11,741 bases of DNA from Desulfovibrio sp. Marseille-P6017 (lineage in GTDB: Bacteria > Bacillota_A > Clostridia > Peptostreptococcales > Peptostreptococcaceae), in assembly GCA_900604495.1 (NCBI GenBank), contig UWOR01000025.1, positions 1 through 11,741 of the forward strand, given 5' to 3'. The notes beneath the pieces are model-generated. The model was not told the DNA's origin. It worked only from the letters and a program-made list of their open reading frames with translations, and made no database searches. Below are positions 1 to 7,833 of this stretch, in pieces. Both the position numbers and the translations under genes were made by a program. Within the stretch, counting starts at the first letter, position 1; every line of letters starts with the position of its first letter.

Positions 1-492
1 GCGCTATCGGTCACTAGGTAGTATTTAGGCTTGGAGGATGGTCCCTCCTGCTTCCCACAGGGTTTCACGTGTCCCGTGGTACTCTGGATCACATCTAAAG
101 TCTTCTCGTTTCAGCTACGGGGCTATTACCCTTTATAGCGGAGCTTTCCAACTCTCTTCACTTACGATACCTCTTCGTTTATGACGTGTCCGCAACCCCA
201 ACAAAGCAAGCTTTATTGGTTTGGCCTGTTCCGCGTTCGCTCGCCGCTACTTACGGAATCGATTTTTCTTTCTCTTCCTCCAGGTACTTAGATGTTTCAG
301 TTCCCCGGGTTCCCCTCGCTAAGCTATGTATTCACTTAACGATACTTAGACATTACTCTAAGTGAGTTTCCTCATTCGGAAATCTTCGGATCAAAGTTTA
401 CGTGCAACTCCCCGAAGCTTATCGCAGCTTATCACGTCCTTCATCGGCTCCTAGTGCCAAGGCATCCGCCCTGCACCCTTAATAACTTGACC
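1..492 (-). rRNA. rrl: 23S ribosomal RNA, 5' part (truncated by window edge)
   Basis: This is the 5' domain of the large-subunit rRNA read on the minus strand. The reverse complement begins GGTCAAGTTATTAAGGG and continues with the conserved GGATGCCTTGGCAC and CCGATGAAGGACGTG stretches of bacterial 23S domain I. Only about 490 of the usual 2,900 nt are present, and the rest lies beyond the left edge. It follows 16S in the same direction in the standard order. The 5' boundary at about 492 is placed by similarity to known 23S starts and could be off by a few bases. Confidence 0.96.
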
Positions 493-570
493 AGTTATTA
501 AAGTTTGTAATTTTAAAGACTTTTCTTGTCTATATATAATTAAATGATGTCATATCACTAAATGTTATGC

Positions 571-589
571 AGTTTTCAAAGTACTAACA
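571..589 (-). promoter_or_regulatory. boxA-like antitermination motif in the spacer
   Basis: The minus strand reads TGTTAGTACTTTGAAAACT, which resembles the boxA element (UCUUUGAAAAC type) placed before 16S and 23S genes in Firmicutes. NusB/NusE binding to boxA keeps RNA polymerase resistant to termination across long untranslated rRNA. A related copy lies in the 16S leader at 2246-2258, which supports the call. The assignment is by motif only. Confidence 0.55.
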
Positions 590-609
590 ATTCTGAGGAA
601 TAAACCCTC

Positions 610-626
610 AAAATTAAACAGTAGGT
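610..626 (-). repeat. 3' arm of the pre-16S processing stem
   Basis: On the minus strand this 17-nt stretch lies just after the 16S 3' end and is perfectly complementary to 2233-2249 in the 16S leader. A further 4 bp toward the 16S pair if one bulged base is allowed. Such long-range stems bracket 16S in the primary transcript and are the usual RNase III cleavage site. The pairing is seen directly; its processing role is inferred from position. Confidence 0.85.
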
Positions 627-628
627 AA

Positions 629-2142
<1,514 letters not shown>

Positions 2143-2232
2143 AAGTTGTCCATCGCTCAGCTAATCATTATCTGAATATCTGGCTTGGTTGTTTGTGTTT
2201 AATTCTTAAATAAGAATTAGTTATATAAATTA

Positions 2233-2249
2233 ACCTACTGTTTAATTTT
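2233..2249 (-). repeat. 5' arm of the pre-16S processing stem
   Basis: The minus strand reads AAAATTAAACAGTAGGT, the exact complement of the segment just after 16S at 610-626. The two arms would pair in the precursor RNA and loop out the entire 16S. This arm partly overlaps the boxA-like motif, as is common in clostridial rRNA leaders. Confidence 0.85.
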
Positions 2250-2258
2250 CAAAGTTCA
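2246..2258 (-). promoter_or_regulatory. boxA-like antitermination motif in the 16S leader
   Basis: The minus strand reads TGAACTTTGAAAA, sharing the ACTTTGAAAA core with the spacer copy at 571-589. It lies about 10 nt downstream of the predicted P1 start site and upstream of 16S, the usual place for a NusB/NusE-dependent antitermination site. Confidence 0.55.
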
Positions 2259-2274
2259 TTGTTTCGACTTATTC

Positions 2275-2303
2275 ATCTTAACAAGTTATTTCAATCTTGT
2301 CAA
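2275..2303 (-). promoter_or_regulatory. rRNA promoter P1 (sigma-A, extended -10)
   Basis: On the minus strand a perfect -35 TTGACA (2303-2298) is followed by a 17-bp spacer and the -10 TAAGAT (2280-2275). The spacer ends in TGT, giving a TGn extended -10. Transcription would start at about 2268, some 126 nt before 16S. This is the strongest promoter in the window, as expected for an rRNA operon. Confidence 0.85.
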
Positions 2304-2350
2304 CATTTTCTTTCGTTTTATTTTCCGTCCGTATCTCTCGGACAAGTAAT

Positions 2351-2379
2351 ACTTTACCACCACATTCTTTATTAGTCAA
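2351..2379 (-). promoter_or_regulatory. rRNA promoter P2 (sigma-A, extended -10)
   Basis: The minus strand has TTGACT (2379-2374), a 17-bp spacer and TAAAGT (2356-2351), with TGG immediately before the -10 giving a TGn extension. It lies 76 bp upstream of P1 in the same direction, the tandem arrangement typical of Firmicute rRNA operons. Confidence 0.65.
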
Positions 2380-2451
2380 CACTTTTTTAATTATTTTTCT
2401 AACTAATTTTTTTATAAAAAATAGTTCACAACTTAGTTTACACTTATTAAC

Positions 2452-2480
2452 ATTATAAACATCATCCATATCAGTTATAA
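2452..2480 (-). promoter_or_regulatory. possible upstream rRNA promoter P3 (weak)
   Basis: The minus strand has a perfect -10 TATAAT (2457-2452), a 17-bp spacer and TTATAA (2480-2475), which matches the -35 consensus at 4 of 6 positions. Sequence this AT-rich produces such matches by chance, so this is only a candidate. Confidence 0.25.
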
Positions 2481-2590
2481 CCTTATATAAAGTTTTTTAT
2501 CCACAATTTATTAACACTATTTATAGTTCTATTATTTATAATTATTTTCAAATATATTTTTATAGGTAATCTCTACTAACTAATAAAAAT

Positions 2591-2620
2591 AAAAAAGCAT
2601 AGATCTTCTATACTTTTTTT
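2591..2620 (-). terminator. Rho-independent terminator after the sugar operon
   Basis: A hairpin 13 nt past the last stop codon pairs AAAAAAG (2591-2597) and ATAGA (2599-2603) with TCTAT (2607-2611) and CTTTTTT (2613-2619), with one mismatch (2598/2612) and a 3-nt loop. Read on the minus strand it ends in TTTTTTATTTTTATT. The symmetric A and T tracts would also let it work on the plus strand. It separates the maltodextrin cluster from the rRNA promoters. Confidence 0.8.
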
Positions 2621-2632
2621 GTTTTCTATTTA

Positions 2633-3259
2633 TTAATTTATATACTTATTAAATATATTATTTAATAATAAAGAGTTTATACATGATACAACAGCGTACC
2701 CAATTACTAAATAAAAAAATACTATATATCCTAAATAATTTCTAAAAAATAGTATAGATATTATAGGTATCAAATTTAACAATACCATTATAATTGTATA
2801 TGGTAAGTTTTGTACTGACATAAAAACAGCATTTATTATAGTGTTTTTTATACTATTCTCAAATTTAGATATAATAGGAAAAATATATGTAAAATTAAAT
2901 ATAGTTATTGTACTAGCTACCATAAGTATAAATTTAAATACATTACTAATAACTGAATTAGATATCATATTAGATATACGAAAATCTAAAATTAATATCA
3001 ATCCAATCACCATTATACTTATCCATACCACAGTACTAACCTTAAAATTTTCTTTGAAACTTTTTATAAACATCTTAAAAATATAGCCTTCTTCATTTCT
3101 TACTATTTTCATAGCAACATAATATGTAGAGGTTATTGATGCCCCTATAGTTATTATTGGTATACTAAATAATATACACAAAAAATTTAGCGTAATTATA
3201 TTTGTAACCTTTTCTAAAGCTTCAAAAAACTTATTATCATACCTAAATAAATTTATCAT
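2633..3259 (-). CDS. DUF624 (YesL-type) integral membrane protein
   Basis: This 208-residue protein of unknown biochemical function matches the DUF624/YesL family by length and layout. It has about five hydrophobic segments (roughly residues 20-42, 74-92, 107-129, 152-171 and 175-197). The N-terminus includes a NLFRYDNKFFEALEK stretch, followed by a first membrane helix containing SIPIITIGA, a typical family feature. Family members commonly sit in carbohydrate ABC-transporter operons of Firmicutes, which fits here, but no role is established. The ATG start has an AAGGG ribosome site 10 nt upstream (3274-3270). The gene follows the LacI-type regulator by 45 nt with no promoter or terminator between, so the two are probably co-transcribed. 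It is the last gene before the terminator at 2591-2620. Confidence 0.8.
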   Translation of the reverse strand: MINLFRYDNKFFEALEKVTNIITLNFLCILFSIPIITIGASITSTYYVAMKIVRNEEGYIFKMFIKSFKENFKVSTVVWISIMVIGLILILDFRISNMISNSVISNVFKFILMVASTITIFNFTYIFPIISKFENSIKNTIINAVFMSVQNLPYTIIMVLLNLIPIISILFFRNYLGYIVFFYLVIGYAVVSCINSLLLNNIFNKYIN

Positions 3260-3304
3260 AAATCTATTTCCCTTATTATTTTATTAATTTTATTAAATAC
3301 TTAG

Positions 3305-4333
3305 TTATAGTTTAGATGTAGAATCTCTAATTATTAACTCTCCTTCAAATATCTTATGTTGAGTTTTACTTTTTTTATTGATTAAATTGAATAATATATT
3401 TGTAGTTTCTTTAGCCATCTTCTCAACAGGTTGTCGTATAGTAGTTATTGATGGGTTATAGTAATAAGAGATATCTAATCCATCAAATCCAACAACTGAA
3501 TAATCATCAGGAATTTTTTTACCATATTCTAATATAGCTTTACATGCACCAACTGCCATACTATCTGATATTGCATAAATAGCAGTAAAATCTTCTTCCG
3601 CTTCTAATAGATCCTTCATTAAATTATAACCATTTTCCATGGTGTAAGCATTTATATTATCATGTGTATATCTTATTAAGTTTTCATTTATTGGTATATT
3701 TCTATTATTTAAAGCTTCACAATAACCTTTTACACGAAGTCTACTTATACTTCTATCACCACTATCATATGCTAAAATAGCTATTTTCTCATGTCCATTT
3801 TCACATAAAAAATCAACTATCTTCTTGCTCTCATTTATATCATCAACAGATACTGATGAGTATAATGTTTTATCAACACCTTCAGCTATAGCTATTGTAC
3901 TTAATACGAATGGTATTTTTATTTCTTGTAATTTATCCTCTTGGTGAGAGAAAGACCCACCTAAAAAAACTATCCCTTTTAACCTCTTCTCTTTTATTAA
4001 TTGTAATGCAACTTCTACCTCATCTTGATTTGAATCAACTCTATGTAATATAAAGGTATACTTCCTCTTTTGTATTTCTTCCTCAAATACTTTTATCATA
4101 TTTTGAAAGAATGGGTTGTCTATACCTTTTATTAATACTGCTATCGTTTTCGTATCTGAAAGTTTTAAGTTTCTAGCACTATTATTTGGAATAAAATTAC
4201 TCTCTTTTATAACTTCCATTATCATATTTCTAGTTTCTTCACTTATTTCAGGGTGATTGTTAATTGCTCTTGAAACGGTACTAACTCCTACTCCACACTT
4301 TTTAGCTATGTCTTTTATTGTGGCTGACTTCAT
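3305..4333 (-). CDS. LacI-family transcriptional regulator (probable maltodextrin regulator)
   Basis: This DNA-binding regulator has 342 residues from the ATG at 4333. Near the N-terminus is the LacI helix-turn-helix (ATIKDIAKKCGVGVSTVSRA, about residues 4-23), then the hinge helix with NFIPNNSARNL (about 46-56). A periplasmic-binding-protein-like sugar domain follows, ending in the family-typical VVGFDGLDISYYYNPSITT and RQP stretch. The frame is open three codons further, to a GTG at 4342. However, the AAGGG ribosome site (4349-4345) is only 2 nt from that GTG and 11 nt from the ATG, so I prefer the ATG. The gene lies downstream of malQ and has its own candidate promoter. It probably binds the palindromes upstream of malE and glgP, sensing a maltodextrin or related ligand. 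It is MalR-like, but the exact orthology is not certain. No such palindrome lies before its own gene. Confidence 0.9.
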   Translation of the reverse strand: MKSATIKDIAKKCGVGVSTVSRAINNHPEISEETRNMIMEVIKESNFIPNNSARNLKLSDTKTIAVLIKGIDNPFFQNMIKVFEEEIQKRKYTFILHRVDSNQDEVEVALQLIKEKRLKGIVFLGGSFSHQEDKLQEIKIPFVLSTIAIAEGVDKTLYSSVSVDDINESKKIVDFLCENGHEKIAILAYDSGDRSISRLRVKGYCEALNNRNIPINENLIRYTHDNINAYTMENGYNLMKDLLEAEEDFTAIYAISDSMAVGACKAILEYGKKIPDDYSVVGFDGLDISYYYNPSITTIRQPVEKMAKETTNILFNLINKKSKTQHKIFEGELIIRDSTSKL

Positions 4334-4372
4334 ATTAACCACATCCCTTCAACTCTGTATTTTAATTATCTT

Positions 4373-4400
4373 ATTATAATATCATATAAGCTATATTCAA
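4373..4400 (-). promoter_or_regulatory. promoter candidate for the LacI-type regulator
   Basis: In the 72-bp gap between malQ and the regulator the minus strand shows TTGAAT (4400-4395), a 16-bp spacer and a perfect TATAAT (4378-4373). The -10 is 40 nt from the ATG. It would let the regulator and the DUF624 gene be expressed independently of the operator-controlled upstream promoters. Confidence 0.55.
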
Positions 4401-4405
4401 AGCTA

Positions 4406-5884
4406 TTATCTTCCATATAATTTAGTTAACATCTTTATTCTCTTTATAGTTTTTTTAGATAGACTATTTTTCTTCATTCTCCAGGTCCAATTATTCCCTA
4501 AAGTTGATGGTATATTTATTCTACCTTCTTCTCCTAAACCCAAATAGTCTTGAACGGGTATTATACAAGTATCCGCTACACTTCTCATAGCTAAGCATAT
4601 AAAATCCCAGTGTATTTCATTTTCTTTACTATATTTATTATTCATATAATTGATACACATATTTTTATCTTTCTTATTAATTTCTTTGTACCACCCAATA
4701 GTTGTATTATTATCATGAGTACCTGTATAGACAACACAATTATTATTATAATTATGAGGTAAATAGTCACTCTCTTCTCTTGAGTCAAAAGCGAACTGTA
4801 AAACTTTCATTCCCGGATATCCTGTGTCATTTAAGAGCTTCCTTACGCTATCAGTTAAAAAACCTAGATCTTCAGCAATAATATCTACATCTCCTAACTT
4901 TTCTCTTATACTATTAAACAGTTCCATTCCTGGTCCCCTTTCCCAAGATCCATTTATAGCTGTAAGCTCTCCATAAGGTATAGAGTAATATTCATCAAAT
5001 CCTCTGAAATGGTCTATCCTTACAATATCATACAACTTAAAAGAATATTCTATTCTTTTTATCCACCACTCATAATCTGTATTTTTATGATATTCCCAAT
5101 AATATAATGGATTTCCCCACAATTGTCCGGTTTCAGAAAATCCATCTGGTGGGCATCCTGCCACAGCAATAGGTATACACTCTTTATCTAGTTGAAATAA
5201 ATCCGGATTTGCCCATGTATCAGAACTATCTAATGCTACATAGATCGGAATATCCCCTACTATTAATATGTTTTTTTTATTGGCATAGGATTTTAATTTA
5301 TTCCACTGCTTTGAAAATAAATATTGTAAATATTTATAGAATATAATATCATCTGATAATTTTTCTTCATACTCATGTAAAGCAGCCTCTTTTCTTAATC
5401 TTATATCAACATCCCATTCTATCCATGACTTTCCACCAAAAAAATCTTTTATAGACATATATAGTGCATAATCATGAAGCCACCATTTATTTTTATTGCA
5501 ATACGCTATAAATCTTTTACTATTATATATTTTACTACGCTTATAAGCTTTTTTTAGTATTTCAAACCTATATAAATATATCTTTTCATAATCTATATGT
5601 TCATCACTACTTCCCCAATCATATATACTACATTCTTCTTCTGTTATTAGACCTTCTCTCACTAATTCATCTAAATCTATAAAGTATGGATTTCCTGCAA
5701 ATGTAGAAAAAGATTGATATGGAGAATCTCCATATCCTGTTGGTCCTAAAGGTAGTATCTGCCATATACTTTGACCAGAACTTTCTAATATATCTATAAA
5801 TTCATAAGCTTCTTTTGAAAAACTACCTATACCATACTTAGATGGTAAACTTGCAATAGGTAATAACATACCACTTCTTCTCAT
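4406..5884 (-). CDS. malQ: 4-alpha-glucanotransferase (amylomaltase, GH77)
   Basis: MalQ is a cytoplasmic enzyme that transfers alpha-1,4-glucan segments between maltodextrins, releasing glucose and producing longer chains for the phosphorylase. At 492 residues it is the normal length for the short bacterial form. The N-terminus (RSGMLLPIASLPSKYGIGSF) and the PTGYGDSPYQSFSTFAGNP motif (about 48-66) are diagnostic of GH77. The catalytic residues are all present: nucleophile Asp291 in VRIDHFRG, acid/base Glu338 in IIAEDLG and Asp391 in TGTHDNNTT. The ATG has a strong AGGAGGA ribosome site (5897-5891) 6 nt upstream. It begins 23 nt after malG in the same operon. Nothing about it is unusual. Confidence 0.97.
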   Translation of the reverse strand: MRRSGMLLPIASLPSKYGIGSFSKEAYEFIDILESSGQSIWQILPLGPTGYGDSPYQSFSTFAGNPYFIDLDELVREGLITEEECSIYDWGSSDEHIDYEKIYLYRFEILKKAYKRSKIYNSKRFIAYCNKNKWWLHDYALYMSIKDFFGGKSWIEWDVDIRLRKEAALHEYEEKLSDDIIFYKYLQYLFSKQWNKLKSYANKKNILIVGDIPIYVALDSSDTWANPDLFQLDKECIPIAVAGCPPDGFSETGQLWGNPLYYWEYHKNTDYEWWIKRIEYSFKLYDIVRIDHFRGFDEYYSIPYGELTAINGSWERGPGMELFNSIREKLGDVDIIAEDLGFLTDSVRKLLNDTGYPGMKVLQFAFDSREESDYLPHNYNNNCVVYTGTHDNNTTIGWYKEINKKDKNMCINYMNNKYSKENEIHWDFICLAMRSVADTCIIPVQDYLGLGEEGRINIPSTLGNNWTWRMKKNSLSKKTIKRIKMLTKLYGR

Positions 5885-5907
5885 AATTTTTCCTCCTACT
5901 TATATCA

Positions 5908-6798
5908 TTAGCCTTTTACAGCACCTGCAACAACACCTTCTATTATGTGTTTTTGACATAGTAAATAGAATATTATAATCGGAATAATTGCCAATACTAG
6001 CATTGCCATCATAGCTCCCATATCTCTATTCCCATTTGATCCTACTAGCATCTGAATTACTACTGGTATAGTTTTATATTTAGTTGATAGACCTATAACT
6101 AAATATGGTAATAAGTAATCATTCCATATCCACATTGCATTCAATATTGCTACAGTTATTGTGGTTGGCTTTAATATAGGAAGAACTATCTTAAAATAAG
6201 TTTGTAATGGATTACAACCATCTATTGTAGCTGCTTCTTCAATTTCCAGTGGAATAGATTTCACAAAACCACTAAACATAAATACAGATAAACCTGATCC
6301 AAACCCTAAATAAAGTAATACCATACCTATCGGATTTGCTAGATGTAAAGTATCAGCTAATTTCACCATAGGAAACATTACCATTTGAAATGGAACTATC
6401 ATTGAAAAAACAAATAAGTAATATATAATACTATTAATCTTACTTTTAACTCTAGTTATGTAATATGCTGTCATGGAAGTAAATAATATTATTACGATTA
6501 CTGACATTGTTGTTATAAAGAAAGACCAGCCCATAGCACCTAAAAAGCCAGTCTTTTCTAATCCGTTTATATAATTAGTAATGCCAACAAATGTCTCTTT
6601 TGTAGGTAAAGAAAAAGGATTGTCACTTATAAAAAATTTTCCTTTAAATGAATTTATTATAATAAATAGTATAGGAGCTAAAAAAACTACAACTAATACA
6701 CAAAGTACTAAAAATATGATATTATTGCTAATATTTTTCTTACTTGATGAAGTTCTTTTATTTTTAGTGTTTTTATTTTTAATTAAAGCTTCTTGCAT
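5908..6798 (-). CDS. malG: maltodextrin ABC transporter permease, MalG type
   Basis: This is the second inner-membrane permease of a CUT1-family carbohydrate importer, 296 residues. Six hydrophobic segments are visible (about 26-49, 90-112, 122-145, 155-176, 208-230 and 263-281). The EAA loop that docks the ATPase is at 187-207, reading EEAATIDG followed by IVLP. The C-terminus HIIEGVVAGAVKG is typical of MalG-like permeases. Its ATG overlaps the malF stop in TAATG (6800-6796), indicating translational coupling, and a GGGAGG ribosome site lies inside the malF end. Specificity for maltodextrin is inferred from malQ and glgP next door; an alternative alpha-glucoside substrate is possible. Confidence 0.93.
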   Translation of the reverse strand: MQEALIKNKNTKNKRTSSSKKNISNNIIFLVLCVLVVVFLAPILFIIINSFKGKFFISDNPFSLPTKETFVGITNYINGLEKTGFLGAMGWSFFITTMSVIVIILFTSMTAYYITRVKSKINSIIYYLFVFSMIVPFQMVMFPMVKLADTLHLANPIGMVLLYLGFGSGLSVFMFSGFVKSIPLEIEEAATIDGCNPLQTYFKIVLPILKPTTITVAILNAMWIWNDYLLPYLVIGLSTKYKTIPVVIQMLVGSNGNRDMGAMMAMLVLAIIPIIIFYLLCQKHIIEGVVAGAVKG

Positions 6799-7643
6799 TA
6801 TTGCTCTACCTCCCTCTTTCTAGTAAAATATAGCTGACTAAGTGCAATAACAGCTACTATTACAAAGAATATAACCGCTTTCGCTTGACCAACACCTTCA
6901 TAGTTATTTCTACCATAGAAGCTATTAACTATATTAAGAGCTAACATCTCGGTTTTATGCATCGGAGCTCCATTAGTTAATGCTAAATTTTGATCATATA
7001 ACTTAAAACTATTTGATAACGTTAGAAAAGTACATATAGTAATTGATGGCATTACCATTGGAATTGTTACATTTCTTAAAGTTTGCCACTTCGTTGCTCC
7101 ATCAATTCTAGCAGATTCAATTAATTCTGATGGTACACTTTGAAGACCAGCTATATAAATAATCATCATGTATCCTATCATTTGCCAATTCATTAGTATA
7201 AGTAATCCTATAAAACCGAATTTTTGATTAGCTACAAGTGTCGTTCCATAGCTAGATAAAAATGCATTTATCATGGATTGCCAAGTATATCCAAGAACTA
7301 TTCCACCTATTAAATTAGGCATAAAAAATACAGTTCTAAAAAAATTAGTTGCTCTTATTTTTCTAGTTAATAAATATGCTAATGTAAATGCCAATACATT
7401 TACTGTTACTATAGATATAATTGTAAATATTGTGGTAAATCCAAAAGATTCTACAAATCCTTGCCCTGATGAAAATGCTTTTATATAATTATCTATCCCT
7501 ACAAACTTTGCATCACTTATTGTAGTAAAATTACAAAAAGATAGGTATAAACCTGTTATGAAAGGAATCATAAACGCAATAGAAAATGCTATTAGTGTTG
7601 GAAGTAGAAAGATTGGAAAATATTTTTTTAATGCCTTTTGCAT
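6798..7643 (-). CDS. malF: maltodextrin ABC transporter permease, MalF type
   Basis: This is the first permease of the CUT1 importer, 281 residues, the length usual for Gram-positive MalF/MsmF proteins that lack the large extra domain of E. coli MalF. There are six hydrophobic segments (about 10-31, 67-93, 103-122, 143-165, 198-218 and 257-274). The EAA-type loop at 176-195 reads ESARIDG and ends TIP, slightly degenerate in its first residues as is common in MalF. It would pair with MalG to form the channel. The start ATG has a GGGGGG ribosome site 5-10 nt upstream. The 190-bp gap before it holds a long imperfect palindrome (7699-7788), so its level relative to malE may be set there. Confidence 0.93.
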   Translation of the reverse strand: MQKALKKYFPIFLLPTLIAFSIAFMIPFITGLYLSFCNFTTISDAKFVGIDNYIKAFSSGQGFVESFGFTTIFTIISIVTVNVLAFTLAYLLTRKIRATNFFRTVFFMPNLIGGIVLGYTWQSMINAFLSSYGTTLVANQKFGFIGLLILMNWQMIGYMMIIYIAGLQSVPSELIESARIDGATKWQTLRNVTIPMVMPSITICTFLTLSNSFKLYDQNLALTNGAPMHKTEMLALNIVNSFYGRNNYEGVGQAKAVIFFVIVAVIALSQLYFTRKREVEQ

Positions 7644-7698
7644 ACTATCCCCCCTATTATTAAGTATAAATTCTATATTCTTAATAAATTATTTTTAA

Positions 7699-7788
7699 AG
7701 AAAAAGCTTAAACCATAAATAGTTATATGACATTTACATAAAATTTAGTTTAATGTTATATATTCTTTTTATTGGATAAGCTTTTTCT
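7699..7788 (-). repeat. 90-bp imperfect palindrome between malE and malF (possible attenuator or mRNA-stability hairpin)
   Basis: Two arms, 7699-7734 and 7752-7788, are inverted copies of each other around a 17-nt loop. The outer 12 bp are perfect (AGAAAAAGCTTA with TAAGCTTTTTCT), and the inner parts match with a few mismatches and small bulges. On the minus-strand transcript the hairpin is followed by TTTTTCTTTAAAAAT, so it resembles a leaky terminator. It lies 45 nt past the malE stop and 56 nt before malF. Hairpins at this point in sugar transporter operons often keep binding-protein mRNA more abundant than permease mRNA. The pairing is seen; the role is inferred. Confidence 0.65.
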
Positions 7789-7833
7789 ATTTAATTTCAA
7801 AATAATAATTAAATATATTTTTATACTCTACTT

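Larger units (their letters stand above)
2143..2590 (-). other. rRNA operon leader and promoter region, no protein gene
   Basis: This 450-bp stretch between the sugar-operon terminator and 16S holds the rRNA control region on the minus strand. In transcription order it has an AT-rich upstream region (2590-2460), a weak promoter candidate (2480-2452), two good promoters (2379-2351 and 2303-2275), a boxA-like motif (2258-2246) and the 5' arm of the 16S processing stem (2249-2233). A final AT-rich stretch then leads to the 16S start. A 63-codon open frame crosses it but is overlapped by the promoters and is rejected. Confidence 0.8.

Noticed and set aside
2278..2469. 63-codon open frame on the minus strand upstream of the rRNA genes
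   Set aside because: It overlaps both rRNA promoters, has low-complexity Lys-rich composition and resembles no protein family I know.
2841..3086. Plus-strand open frame antisense to the DUF624 gene
   Set aside because: It is hydrophobic because it mirrors AT-rich membrane-protein codons, and it has no ribosome site or family resemblance. The same applies to plus-strand frames at 6581-6823, 7273-7488, 7772-7957 and 9736-9945.
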